In this document: one piece after another, positions 1-8,359 of the stretch
How the letters are laid out: the number at the start of each line of letters is the position of its first letter
Position numbering within the stretch: position 1 is the first letter of the stretch
Origin: a virus
Length of the DNA: 42,156 nt
Reading direction: 5' to 3' (one strand)
Virus record (IMG/VR): IMGVR_UViG_3300014913_000026
Location: 1 to 42,156 of that record
The notes under the pieces: generated by a model
Told to the model about the DNA's origin: nothing
Database searches by the model: none
What the model saw: only the letters and a program-made list of their open reading frames with translations
Translations under genes and position numbers: made by a program

Positions 1-504
1 AATGAAAAATATTACGGAACAGATGATGGAGGATTAAAAGGATTTCACGCATTGCCCGAAGACACAAATAAAGTTCTTGTTTCAGCCGATGATACTACTC
101 CAAATTATCTTGAAGAAAAAATACTTGTTGAATCTGCAATAACAAAAACGATAGAAACCGATGGCGCGGATGAAAATATAAAACTAGACATTACAAATGA
201 TGGGATTGAAGATAAACACATCAACTCAAATGTCGCAGGGGACGGTATAGGGCAGGATACAAACGGAGCTCTTGAAGTTAATGTAGACAATCATACGCTA
301 GAAATTGCTACAAATCAAGTCAAGGTAAAAGCTAGCGGGATTGGTTCAAGTGAAGTTGACGAAGATGATTTTGACACTGTAACGGTCATTACAGGCGCGT
401 CCCTAAGCGGAGGCAATTTAGTTTTTTCAACAACAGTATTAAAAGTTTTACGAGATGATGGAGCAGGATCAAGTATAACAATTACAGGTACGGAGTGCCC
501 ATAA
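1..504 (+). CDS. tail fibre/tail-tip protein, C-terminal part (continues from 42156)
   Basis: The frame is open from base 1 and ends at a TAA at 502-504. It is the same frame that runs open off the right end, so this is the C-terminal 167 residues of the gene starting at 41512 if the molecule is circular. The first residues read like a common fibre motif (YYGTDDGGLKGFHALP). A PNYLEEKI segment repeats one found near the C-terminus of the other half. The rest is Asp/Gly/Thr-rich and beta-prone (GIEDKHIN, GDGIGQDTNGALEVNV), as in trimeric fibre shafts. It lies after the tape measure and next to other tail-tip genes, so it is probably a structural host-contact protein. An internal ATG at 52 is possible but has no good ribosome site. 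Confidence 0.75.
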   Translation, partial: NEKYYGTDDGGLKGFHALPEDTNKVLVSADDTTPNYLEEKILVESAITKTIETDGADENIKLDITNDGIEDKHINSNVAGDGIGQDTNGALEVNVDNHTLEIATNQVKVKASGIGSSEVDEDDFDTVTVITGASLSGGNLVFSTTVLKVLRDDGAGSSITITGTECP

Positions 505-505
505 T

Positions 506-1246
506 ATGCCAATTTATACCATTGATAATGAAATATTGATAAATGATGGGAAAATAGCAATGCATGAGGATTGTTGTTGTGGTGGTGGCTGTGAAGATTA
601 TACTGGTTTGATAACAATTACAGGAATAACCTCAACAAATAGAGACGGTACGGACACAGGCGGAGACTACTACAATTTTTATGGCAAAAAGTTTTACAAT
701 AATGATTCTTATCCGTTTTGTTCGACAAGTACAATGAGACATGACCAGTATGCATTTTCCGTTTCTCCTTGCCCGTCAGTTTTGGGAGGATCCCCACCGC
801 CTCAAGTAACAAGGTTTTATACCGATTACGATTATGCCAGCTATGAAGTAGCAAGATTTCCAATGATGAATATTAAAGCAGGAACGGGAGGCAGAAATAG
901 TATAGGTCAACATTGCATGTGGAGTTATGGCAGTTTAACTAATAGCACTATAATATACAATGCAACATGGGATCAACAAACTACTAGAGTTCGTTTTTTT
1001 ACAAGTCTTTCCATCGGTTATGCTCGTTTAACATCTAGGCGGGTTAGAGGATTAGGTGCACCTTTTCATGGTGTAACAAGTTATGGGTACACAATTCCTA
1101 CCTTTGGATTAGCTAGTACTTCTATAAATAAACATAATTTATCATTAATTAGCGGTGAATTATGGCAAAAAAGTATAACTGTAGATGGAATTTATGGAAA
1201 AGTTGAATTAAATACAGGTATTCAAATAGCATGGGATATAACATAA
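506..1246 (+). CDS. putative tail/receptor-binding protein with Cys cluster
   Basis: This 246-residue protein starts 1 nt after the preceding tail gene. An unusual cysteine cluster, HEDCCCGGGCE, lies at residues 20-30. The rest is rich in Tyr, Thr, Ser and Gly with no predicted coiled coil, suggesting a beta-sheet structural domain. Position between a fibre gene and the sulfotransferase implies a virion tip or host-recognition role. The Cys cluster could bind metal or form disulfides. I do not recognise a named family. Confidence 0.6.
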   Translation: MPIYTIDNEILINDGKIAMHEDCCCGGGCEDYTGLITITGITSTNRDGTDTGGDYYNFYGKKFYNNDSYPFCSTSTMRHDQYAFSVSPCPSVLGGSPPPQVTRFYTDYDYASYEVARFPMMNIKAGTGGRNSIGQHCMWSYGSLTNSTIIYNATWDQQTTRVRFFTSLSIGYARLTSRRVRGLGAPFHGVTSYGYTIPTFGLASTSINKHNLSLISGELWQKSITVDGIYGKVELNTGIQIAWDIT

Positions 1247-1255
1247 AGGATAAAA

Positions 1256-2329
1256 ATGATAATAATAAGCGGTTGCCCTCGAAGCGGTACAAGTTTGATG
1301 ATGGATATAATGCGTGAAACATTCGGAGAAAAACGCATATTAGGTAAGAAATTCCCACAAGACCAAAAAATAAAATATTACAATAATCAAGCTCCAAAAG
1401 AGACAAATGGACAGTACGATATAAGAAAATACAAGCAAGAACTAAATGAAAGAAAAAGCGGTATTAACCCCGTGAAAGATTTTGAAGAAACAAAAGATAT
1501 GAATCCAAATGGGTTTTGGGAGATGCTTTATACCGTCCAAGGCTGTTTTTATCGATTCAAAGATGCAAACAACTTAGAAATATTATTGAAAGAAAAAGAA
1601 AAAAGTATATGTAAAATCGTATCGCAAGGATTAATAAATTCAGATCCTCAATATATCGATAAAATAATATATATGATTAGACATCCCCGAGCCGTTGCAA
1701 AGTCACAAGAAAGGCTAAAAAGGAATTTACCGAGCTTTCAGACAGAAAAAGGAATAAAGCATCTTGAAGATGAAGTAACAATACACAGCCCCGAAATGTA
1801 CATTAATGTGACAATTCAGGCTGCGAAGTGGCTATTAAAGTATAAAAACAAAGAGGTTTTATTTCTTCATTTTGAGGATTTATTAGAACAGCCTGAAAAA
1901 GAATTAAAGAGAGTTCAGAGCTTTTTAAATGAGGGAGATTTCACGGAGTCGATAAAAAGAATTAACCCGAAGCTACGGAGAAGTTACCCGCAAGATGTAA
2001 AAAATAATTACTGGGAGATTTCAGAAAAGATATATAAAGCCTTTTCGGAAAAAGATTATAGAAAGGTTATATCTTTTCAAACAGAATATAGCAAATTAAA
2101 ACAAGATACAGAAAAAAGCTGGTTTTGTGAAAGAGTTAATAGAATGACTTACACCACAGGTTGCAAAAGTTGCTATAGTGACGCAAGAGTAAAAAAAAGA
2201 CTTGCTAAATCAGCAACGGAAAGAGGCATAAACTGGGAAAATCTACCTTGTTTGTATGAATGCGAAAACAAAGGAATTAGCATCAAGGACAGTATTAAAA
2301 ACAATAACTGGATGGTTGAAGATGAATAA
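1256..2329 (+). CDS. PAPS-dependent sulfotransferase family protein
   Basis: A 357-residue protein preceded by AAAGGA. The N-terminus has the sulfotransferase 5'-phosphosulfate loop (GCPRSGTSLMMDI, residues 6-18). A second motif, IYMIRHPRAVAKSQ (about 138-151), matches the 3'-phosphate-binding segment, where Arg and Ser contact PAPS. Family members move the sulfuryl group of 3'-phosphoadenylyl sulfate to a hydroxyl of a glycan, protein or small molecule. The C-terminal 70 residues add an unusual Cys-rich tail (WFC, GCKSC, PCLYEC) that may bind metal. The stop codon overlaps the start of an APS-kinase gene that could make the donor. Lying among tail genes, it may sulfate a virion protein or a host surface glycan; the acceptor is unknown. 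Confidence 0.8.
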   Translation: MIIISGCPRSGTSLMMDIMRETFGEKRILGKKFPQDQKIKYYNNQAPKETNGQYDIRKYKQELNERKSGINPVKDFEETKDMNPNGFWEMLYTVQGCFYRFKDANNLEILLKEKEKSICKIVSQGLINSDPQYIDKIIYMIRHPRAVAKSQERLKRNLPSFQTEKGIKHLEDEVTIHSPEMYINVTIQAAKWLLKYKNKEVLFLHFEDLLEQPEKELKRVQSFLNEGDFTESIKRINPKLRRSYPQDVKNNYWEISEKIYKAFSEKDYRKVISFQTEYSKLKQDTEKSWFCERVNRMTYTTGCKSCYSDARVKKRLAKSATERGINWENLPCLYECENKGISIKDSIKNNNWMVEDE

Positions 2330-2816
2330 CACAATATGGCTGATTGGCAGACCTTGCGCAGGGAAAACGACGATTTCAGAGGCAATTAAACACAATGCGA
2401 TTAGACTTGACGGGGACGTTCTCAGAAAAGGCTTGAATTCAGATTTAGGCTTTTCTATTGAAGACAGGAGCGAGAATTTAAGACGAGTTGCAGAAATATC
2501 GAAAATATTCAACGATAACGGACATGATGTAATTTGCTCTTTTGTCACTCCTTGCGAATTACAGAGAAGATTACTAGCATCAATTAACCCTTGTATTAAT
2601 TTTGTTAATGTATATTGTAGCCTTGAAATAGCCATAAAAAGAGACGTTAAAGGAATGTATAAAAAAGCTTTAAGAGGTGAAATAAAAGACTTTACGGGCA
2701 TAGATTCGGTTTACGAAGAACCTCTCCAAAGCATTTTGAAACTTGACACAGAAACGCAAACTATACAAGTATGTGCAGCAATATTAACAAATTATATAAA
2801 ATGGTGCAAAAAATGA
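2322..2816 (+). CDS. cysC: adenylylsulfate (APS) kinase-like protein
   Basis: A 164-residue P-loop kinase. The Walker A is GRPCAGKTT (residues 8-16). The APS-kinase signature is very clear: LDGDVLRKGLNSDLGFS followed by IEDRSENLRRVAEI. A second family hallmark, KGMYKKALRGEIKDFTGID then SVYEEP, lies near the C-terminus. APS kinase phosphorylates the 3'-OH of adenylyl sulfate to make PAPS, the sulfotransferase donor. It is shorter than typical CysC (about 200 residues), missing the usual N-terminal lead-in. I chose the ATG at 2322, which puts the P-loop at the usual distance and overlaps the sulfotransferase stop by 8 nt; an upstream in-frame ATG at 2256 is less likely. No ATP sulfurylase is present, so APS would come from the host. 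Confidence 0.87.
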   Translation: MNNTIWLIGRPCAGKTTISEAIKHNAIRLDGDVLRKGLNSDLGFSIEDRSENLRRVAEISKIFNDNGHDVICSFVTPCELQRRLLASINPCINFVNVYCSLEIAIKRDVKGMYKKALRGEIKDFTGIDSVYEEPLQSILKLDTETQTIQVCAAILTNYIKWCKK

Positions 2817-3448
2817 AACATATATACATAACACATTCAGAATTATTTATACAAACATTCCCACAACGAAAAGAAAGATATGAAAATATTTTAAAAAGAT
2901 ACGATAATGGGAATTGTAAAAACTGCGAAGTAAATAGAATAAACAGCAGACTAGAGCGACTTGTAAAAGGAGTTATGAAAAATGAAAAATGGGATAATAC
3001 AGAGCTAAAAAAGGTTTTAAGTGACGAGGAATTCAAAAGTTTAAATGAACCATTAAGTCAAAATTCAAGACGGCAAAAAGTCGAACCTTGCGAGGAATGC
3101 GTAATAAAACATTTATCAGCTGCTTTTATTCTATTAAATGAAGTTCAAAACGGAAATCCTGACAATAGGAAAGAATTATATGCGGAATTAAGGCAGGCAA
3201 AAAGGGAAGGCTGGCAAGTGGAAAAAGTCTTCATTAAAATACCACTTGACAAATTGCGAGAAATGATAGTGCAAGGTGCAAATATAGACGTGTCAGAAAT
3301 TCGCTTTATCGGCTATTTAGCCATTGCCGAAGAAATAACAGCAGATGCAGAATATAAATCAATCTTGCGGAAAATAAGAAGAGAAACGCAAGATAAAATA
3401 GAACGAAATAAAACAAAACAAAAACCCAAACAGGAGCAAACAAAATGA
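2813..3448 (+). CDS. conserved phage protein with two CxxC motifs
   Basis: A 211-residue protein whose ATG overlaps the APS-kinase stop (ATGA), so the two are translationally coupled. It contains NCKNCEVNRI near the N-terminus and EPCEECVIKHLSAAFILLNE in the middle, suggesting zinc or metal binding followed by an amphipathic helix. The C-terminal 40 residues are highly charged (Lys/Arg/Gln). I do not recognise an enzyme fold. Its coupling to the sulfotransferase/APS-kinase pair makes it a candidate accessory factor of that cassette, but it could equally be a tail assembly protein. Confidence 0.6.
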   Translation: MKHIYITHSELFIQTFPQRKERYENILKRYDNGNCKNCEVNRINSRLERLVKGVMKNEKWDNTELKKVLSDEEFKSLNEPLSQNSRRQKVEPCEECVIKHLSAAFILLNEVQNGNPDNRKELYAELRQAKREGWQVEKVFIKIPLDKLREMIVQGANIDVSEIRFIGYLAIAEEITADAEYKSILRKIRRETQDKIERNKTKQKPKQEQTK

Positions 3449-3780
3449 ACGATTTACACCTACACCCCAAAAAAAGTACTATATTTCTAATTATTACTTT
3501 AATCCTCTTAACTGTATCACTATACGCCGTCAATATCAACGAGACGCAGAGCAAGCGAACGTTTATGCAGGCGCAAGACAGTTCAGATGTCGCAAAAGGA
3601 ATGGGAGCCTATCAAATTGACACAGCAACCGCAAACACTACGTTTATTCGCTACAAAGCAGGGGACGAAGAGGTTTTTATTAAAAAAATATATATCGATG
3701 GAGATTTAACGACTATTACAAAAACATTTGATTTATGGGCAAATCGTGGGACTGCTACATATATTGGAATTAACGAATAA
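3445..3780 (+). CDS. small membrane-anchored or secreted protein
   Basis: A 111-residue protein with ATGA coupling to the upstream gene. The N-terminus is short and basic, followed by a hydrophobic helix (STIFLIITLILLTVSLYAV, residues 11-29), then a soluble beta-prone domain. This could be an uncleaved signal anchor or a signal peptide ending near LYA. It is the first of three consecutive genes with export-type N-termini in the tail region. Function unknown. Confidence 0.6.
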   Translation: MNDLHLHPKKSTIFLIITLILLTVSLYAVNINETQSKRTFMQAQDSSDVAKGMGAYQIDTATANTTFIRYKAGDEEVFIKKIYIDGDLTTITKTFDLWANRGTATYIGINE

Positions 3781-3790
3781 GGGATACACT

Positions 3791-6700
3791 ATGAAAAAAC
3801 TACTATTATTACTTTTTATTGTTACAATTGGATTGAGTGCAGGGACTTACTACGATGCTATTCTGGACGCTGAACGGAGCGATTATGGAACCGATGGCGG
3901 TGGTGGTGGTGGTGGAACTCCTGCAGGTTTATCAGGAGACTTTCAGTACAACGATGCTGGTTCGTTTGGTGGAGTTTCAGGTATGAGCTTTTCAGGTGAT
4001 ACCGTGACAATTGATTCGGACTTAATTTTAGATGTCAAAGGCATCTTAAAAATCACGGATGATAAAGCACAATCTACAATCCTAGCAATCGAAAACACTT
4101 CAGGCAATGAAAATGTAGGAATTAGCTTAACAAACGCCGATCCCGACTCACCCGCCCATATAGAAATAAACAGCTCAGGACACTTAAAAATAGGTTTAGA
4201 CGGAATCGATGCTATTTGGATTCGTCCAGGGTTTTCGCGAAATTGTTTAAAATTTGATACGTCTTTTTACATAAATTCACAATTAGCTAATTATGACACT
4301 ATTATAAACGGTGACAACGGCGCACTATTTACAATTGATGCAGATCTTGACTCTGTTATTATCAACGATGATGCTATTGATTGCGCTGTTTTATTTCGGA
4401 AAGATGCAAGCCTTGACGGCACAGAATGGCTTGATTATTCAGGATTAACAGACAATTTAACGCTGGATGTGACTTCTCTCTCCGTTATTGATGAAGTAAC
4501 CGCAAACGGGTTATTTTATTTAGATACTAATGAAATTGTAACGAACGACAGCGGAGAGGGTATAGATTATACTTTCGGAACTTCAAGAGGGAGTTTTTTA
4601 TATTATAATGATGGTTTAAATGAGGTCCAACTAGACGGCACTTGTATTTTTAATTATACTTATGCTGATACGGATACGGTAATCAGAGGGCAGGGCAGCA
4701 ATGAGCTATACAGAGCAAAAGCGACTACAGGAGCGCAAACTCACACGTTTAACACAGGGGGAGTCGATAGGTTAGTTATTGAAACAGATGGAACATTAAG
4801 CGTTGATACTCCCAATTATGAAACTCTTATTATTGATGATGATGACATCCCAAACAAGAAATATGTTGATGATAACTTATCCTTCTCCACGACTTCCAAT
4901 GTAACATCAAATGGTCCAGGAGATTTAACTACCGATGACTTCGTTTTTGGATCGTATCAACTTGACGATGTCGATGGTGTAACAGACTATGATTCTAGAA
5001 TGTTTTTCGATAAGGCTAAAGGCGCATTTAGAGCTGGGACTGTCACTGGGACGCAATGGAACGATGTATATGTTGGAATAGGCTCTTTTGCAGTAGGTTC
5101 AAATAGTTCTGCATCGGGAGATTACTCTTTTTCTATGACAGGTGGACTTGCTGACGGAGATTATTCTTTTGCCGCAGCTCACGGATATACAGTAGGAGAT
5201 TATTCTTTTGCTACAACTAATAGTGACGCAATAGGGGTTTATTCTTTTGCAGTGTCAAACAGCGAAGCACTGGGTGATTATTCTTTTGCAATGTCAAACG
5301 GATACGCAGATGGCGCTTATTCTGGCGCAATGGGAAATTCTAATGCACACGACTACGCAGAATTTACAGCAGGACAATATAACGTGATTTCAGGAGGGAG
5401 TCAGACACAATGGGAAGATGACGAAGCTCTATTCACCCTTGGAAACGGAACAGGAACAGGAGACCGTAACAACGCATTCCAAGTCCTGAAAAACGGGAAC
5501 ACGATGATTGATGGAACATTAAAACTTGGTAATGCTTCATTAGTTGCAGTTGACACAATAGAAGAAACATTAACCGATGATGACACGCATATCCCAACTT
5601 CGAGTGCGGTGGTTGACGCAATAACCGCAGTATCAACGAATGTAATATATATCAACAGTGACACAGACCTTCCCACTCCTCAAAATATAGATGCTAGAGG
5701 TAATTGTTATCATTTAGCAGCAAATAAAAGGTATGTGTTCACGTATGCACCTACACTAACAATTCCATTTGCAATTCCAAATGATTCCGTAAGAGTAACG
5801 CAAATTCATAGCAACACGATTACATGGAATGGTACAGGTGCTCTCTTTCGGGGGTTGAATACGTTTACAGATCTCTCATTAGAGGTATTTGATATATTAA
5901 TCGCTGGGGATGGAACAAATACATGTTTTGATATCCCTGCAGGACTATCATTTGCTATTATATTATCTGATTTCGATAACATAGAAATAGGCATACTTGA
6001 TAGCATTCAATTTGTTGTGATTGAAAGAACATCATTTAAAAATATTACAGGAACATTATCCTTAAATGATTGTAATGTAAGTTATTGTAGAGCCTTATCT
6101 TTCCAAGCATCATCTTCATTTTCAGATGTGTATATTTCGCTATCAGGAACAACAATAAGCAATGTTTTTGTAAATTGCCAAATGGTTCCCTTAGCGGGGG
6201 ATACTTGCTTTAATTTAGACTCGGGATTAACTGGGTTTGTAAATATTCTAGGTTCTAATTTCGTTCTTGCTTACGGAGGCACAGTTTTTGACACAGGGGG
6301 ATTAGACCAAACTGATTTGAATGTCAATTGTTTTGCAAGCACTGGTGTTTCTGCGAGTCATATTGCAGGGGAAGCGTTCCAGACACCATCCTCAAGTCCC
6401 ATAATAATAGACATTCCTGCACAAAATGCGTATGTTATTTCTAACGTAGATGGTTGGATTCCAGACGGTGAAGAACGAATAACAATAGATGCGACAGGAT
6501 TTATAACACTAACCGCTTTAGAAGAACAATTAATAAACATTAACAGAGATATGAGGATAGATCAGGCAACATCATCATATGAAATAGGAATTAGAGAGTG
6601 GATTATACACGTTGAAGACAGCACGGATGTAACATTCACAAATGGCACGAATGTTATAAATGAAACCGCAACTGCTCTTGTTGATGACGATACTATTGTT

Positions 6701-7036
6701 TTTCGTAATACGGCAGGAACATTACCTGCTGAATTAAGAAAAGATATAATTTATTATGTTGTCAATAAAGCAACAAATACATTCCAAATTTCGTATACAG
6801 AGGGGGGATCTGCAATAACATTCACGGATGACGGAACGCCAACAAATCAATATCATATTGTCAATAAACACGGTTCTGAACCTTCTGAAACTATATCAGC
6901 AGGGACACCAAAAACATTGTCTTTGAAATCTCAATTCAAAATGCACACGGGGGATATCAGCGTTGTGACCGTAATAAACAAAGAGAATAGTAATAATATC
7001 AGAGTTTATTCTGGTGGATACGTAAGAATTCCATAA
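3791..7036 (+). CDS. large tail fibre-like protein with signal peptide and YadA-type head repeats
   Basis: A 1081-residue protein. I chose the ATG at 3791, which begins an ideal signal peptide (MKKLLLLLFIVTIGLSAG); the in-frame ATG at 3728 lies inside the previous gene. Next come a Gly tract (residues 36-42, encoded by a GGT/GGC repeat) and a fibre linker, GDFQYNDAGSFGGVSG. Residues about 440-520 hold degenerate repeats around GDYSFA (five to six copies of about 14 residues), similar in spacing to YadA/trimeric-autotransporter head repeats. The middle of the protein is probably beta-helical. A signal peptide is unusual for a virion fibre: the protein may instead be exported to the host surface, or this may be a fibre gene that gained an export signal. 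Confidence 0.8.
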   Translation: MKKLLLLLFIVTIGLSAGTYYDAILDAERSDYGTDGGGGGGGTPAGLSGDFQYNDAGSFGGVSGMSFSGDTVTIDSDLILDVKGILKITDDKAQSTILAIENTSGNENVGISLTNADPDSPAHIEINSSGHLKIGLDGIDAIWIRPGFSRNCLKFDTSFYINSQLANYDTIINGDNGALFTIDADLDSVIINDDAIDCAVLFRKDASLDGTEWLDYSGLTDNLTLDVTSLSVIDEVTANGLFYLDTNEIVTNDSGEGIDYTFGTSRGSFLYYNDGLNEVQLDGTCIFNYTYADTDTVIRGQGSNELYRAKATTGAQTHTFNTGGVDRLVIETDGTLSVDTPNYETLIIDDDDIPNKKYVDDNLSFSTTSNVTSNGPGDLTTDDFVFGSYQLDDVDGVTDYDSRMFFDKAKGAFRAGTVTGTQWNDVYVGIGSFAVGSNSSASGDYSFSMTGGLADGDYSFAAAHGYTVGDYSFATTNSDAIGVYSFAVSNSEALGDYSFAMSNGYADGAYSGAMGNSNAHDYAEFTAGQYNVISGGSQTQWEDDEALFTLGNGTGTGDRNNAFQVLKNGNTMIDGTLKLGNASLVAVDTIEETLTDDDTHIPTSSAVVDAITAVSTNVIYINSDTDLPTPQNIDARGNCYHLAANKRYVFTYAPTLTIPFAIPNDSVRVTQIHSNTITWNGTGALFRGLNTFTDLSLEVFDILIAGDGTNTCFDIPAGLSFAIILSDFDNIEIGILDSIQFVVIERTSFKNITGTLSLNDCNVSYCRALSFQASSSFSDVYISLSGTTISNVFVNCQMVPLAGDTCFNLDSGLTGFVNILGSNFVLAYGGTVFDTGGLDQTDLNVNCFASTGVSASHIAGEAFQTPSSSPIIIDIPAQNAYVISNVDGWIPDGEERITIDATGFITLTALEEQLININRDMRIDQATSSYEIGIREWIIHVEDSTDVTFTNGTNVINETATALVDDDTIVFRNTAGTLPAELRKDIIYYVVNKATNTFQISYTEGGSAITFTDDGTPTNQYHIVNKHGSEPSETISAGTPKTLSLKSQFKMHTGDISVVTVINKENSNNIRVYSGGYVRIP

Positions 7037-7093
7037 TTTTAATCCTTTCCCACAATGGCAAAGGAAAACAACAAACAACAAAAGGAGTACAAC

Positions 7094-7510
7094 ATGAAGA
7101 AAGTTCTCACACTATTAATCTTAACCGCATTTCTCACACTGCCAGCAATCGCAGAAACAACCGCAGTCTCGTACGTCGAGAAAGAAATTGAGACTCGATA
7201 CGGGGTAGATGCACCAGTCTGGTTTATTAGCTCAATCAGGATCAATACGCATCCTTCAAGCCCATCTGCAAGTATTCGCTTAGCTGGCTATGCAAACACA
7301 GAGGCATATCAGGCAGGAAATAGGGCAATAGGTTCTATCAATGTCAATGTCGAAAATATCAAAGATTTAGCCATTGAAATTCCTGAAGGTGGTACGAAAA
7401 GCCTCTATGAACTTGTAGCCGCTAAATCATTTCAATTAATCCTTGCTGATTCCAAGTTTACAGGAGGAACTGCAAAGGTTTACGAGTACACGATCCAAGA
7501 AAGGAATTAA
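7094..7510 (+). CDS. small secreted/periplasmic protein
   Basis: A 138-residue protein starting at the ATG after AAAGGAG (7081-7087); the in-frame ATG at 7055 lacks a ribosome site. The N-terminus is a textbook signal peptide (MKKVLTLLILTAFLTLPAIA then ETTA), with cleavage expected after AIA. The mature part (about 118 residues) has no cysteines and looks beta-rich. It directly follows the exported fibre-like protein and could be its partner, possibly a host-surface or superinfection-exclusion factor. Family not recognised. Confidence 0.65.
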   Translation: MKKVLTLLILTAFLTLPAIAETTAVSYVEKEIETRYGVDAPVWFISSIRINTHPSSPSASIRLAGYANTEAYQAGNRAIGSINVNVENIKDLAIEIPEGGTKSLYELVAAKSFQLILADSKFTGGTAKVYEYTIQERN

Positions 7511-7515
7511 AACAA

Positions 7516-7770
7516 ATGGATGTAGTAATTGCAATATCTGCATCTGTAGTTTCAGGTGTTATTCTTGTTGCTGTTCGTTTTTCGGTTGCTCAATATACAA
7601 AATTGAGTACCGAATTAAACGAGGTGAAATCTGAAGTGCTGAAGACTCTCACGAAAATCGCAGAACAGAACATGGAGTTCCATGAGAAGTTTATAAATGA
7701 GAATACATTCAAGGAACGAGTGGAAAATATCATTCATAAACATTGCGATAACTGCAGGCATAATAAATGA
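7516..7770 (+). CDS. small membrane protein with coiled coil (holin-like or accessory)
   Basis: An 84-residue protein with one N-terminal transmembrane helix (residues 3-24), then a heptad-rich segment (TELNEVKSEVLKTLTKIAEQ) and a C-terminal His/Cys patch (HKHCDNCRHNK). This layout resembles XhlA/haemolysin-like accessory lysis proteins, except that their membrane segment is usually C-terminal. It overlaps the receiver-domain gene by 4 nt. A lysis-membrane role is plausible from position near the end of the late block but unproven. Confidence 0.55.
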   Translation: MDVVIAISASVVSGVILVAVRFSVAQYTKLSTELNEVKSEVLKTLTKIAEQNMEFHEKFINENTFKERVENIIHKHCDNCRHNK

Positions 7771-8141
7771 AGATTTTACATATTGAAGACAATATATATA
7801 CTGCGGAATCGTTTAGAAAACTTATCGGAATTTACGAACCTGAATGGGAAATTATCCATTCAGAAAGTGTATTAAAAGCTTTTGAGAAACTGAATACAGA
7901 AAAATTTGATATTGCAGTTATTGATTTTCATCTAGACCGTATATTCAAAGGATACGAGCTTAAAAGTGTATTAATGAGGTTGAACACGCCTTATTTATAT
8001 TATTCGGCAGAAACGGAAGAAAACATAAGGGAAAAGGACAAAACAGGACGGTATATATCAAAAATTAAAACAGATATTGAATTAATCCCTGTATTGATTG
8101 CAAATTTTTACTATGAGGCTCAAAATGTTAGAACCAAATGA
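7767..8141 (+). CDS. stand-alone response-regulator receiver domain
   Basis: A 124-residue protein spanning a single CheY-like receiver domain. The acidic pocket is E7-D8 (KILHIEDN), the phospho-acceptor is D53 (DIAVIDFHLD), the switch Ser is S80 (YYSAE) and the conserved Lys is K99 (RYISKIK). All catalytic positions are present, so it could accept phosphate from a host histidine kinase. There is no output domain. Phage-encoded isolated receivers are uncommon; it sits between two membrane-associated small genes in the late block and might rewire host signalling or act as a phosphate sink. ATGA coupling to the upstream gene. Confidence 0.8.
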   Translation: MKILHIEDNIYTAESFRKLIGIYEPEWEIIHSESVLKAFEKLNTEKFDIAVIDFHLDRIFKGYELKSVLMRLNTPYLYYSAETEENIREKDKTGRYISKIKTDIELIPVLIANFYYEAQNVRTK

Positions 8142-8328
8142 CGATAAAGAATGTCTATTGATGATTTGCGTTTGTTTGTTGCTATTTGTTTTGGTGATGA
8201 TGGCAGGATGTAAAAATGTAGCAGTAAGCGTAAATATGCTAAATAACCGCTCGTCAATGGCGCATGATGGGGAAGCCTTGAACGAGACTAAAGGCGGTGG
8301 AGAATTGAAAGGTAATAAACTAAAATAA
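8125..8328 (+). CDS. small lipoprotein (possible o-spanin-like)
   Basis: A 67-residue protein that starts inside the end of the receiver-domain gene, 7 nt after a GAGG site. A hydrophobic stretch leads to a lipobox, LVMMAGC, predicting lipidation at Cys29. The remaining 39 residues are polar. Size, lipobox and late-operon position resemble Rz1-type outer-membrane spanins, but there is no Pro-rich region and no clear inner-membrane spanin partner. It also supports a diderm host. Confidence 0.6.
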   Translation: MLEPNDDKECLLMICVCLLLFVLVMMAGCKNVAVSVNMLNNRSSMAHDGEALNETKGGGELKGNKLK

Positions 8329-8359
8329 TCCGATAAATTCAAAAAAAAGGTTGTAAAAA

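Noticed and set aside
2256-2321. N-terminal extension of the APS kinase
   Set aside because: It would overlap the sulfotransferase by 74 nt, and the extension shares nothing with APS kinases.
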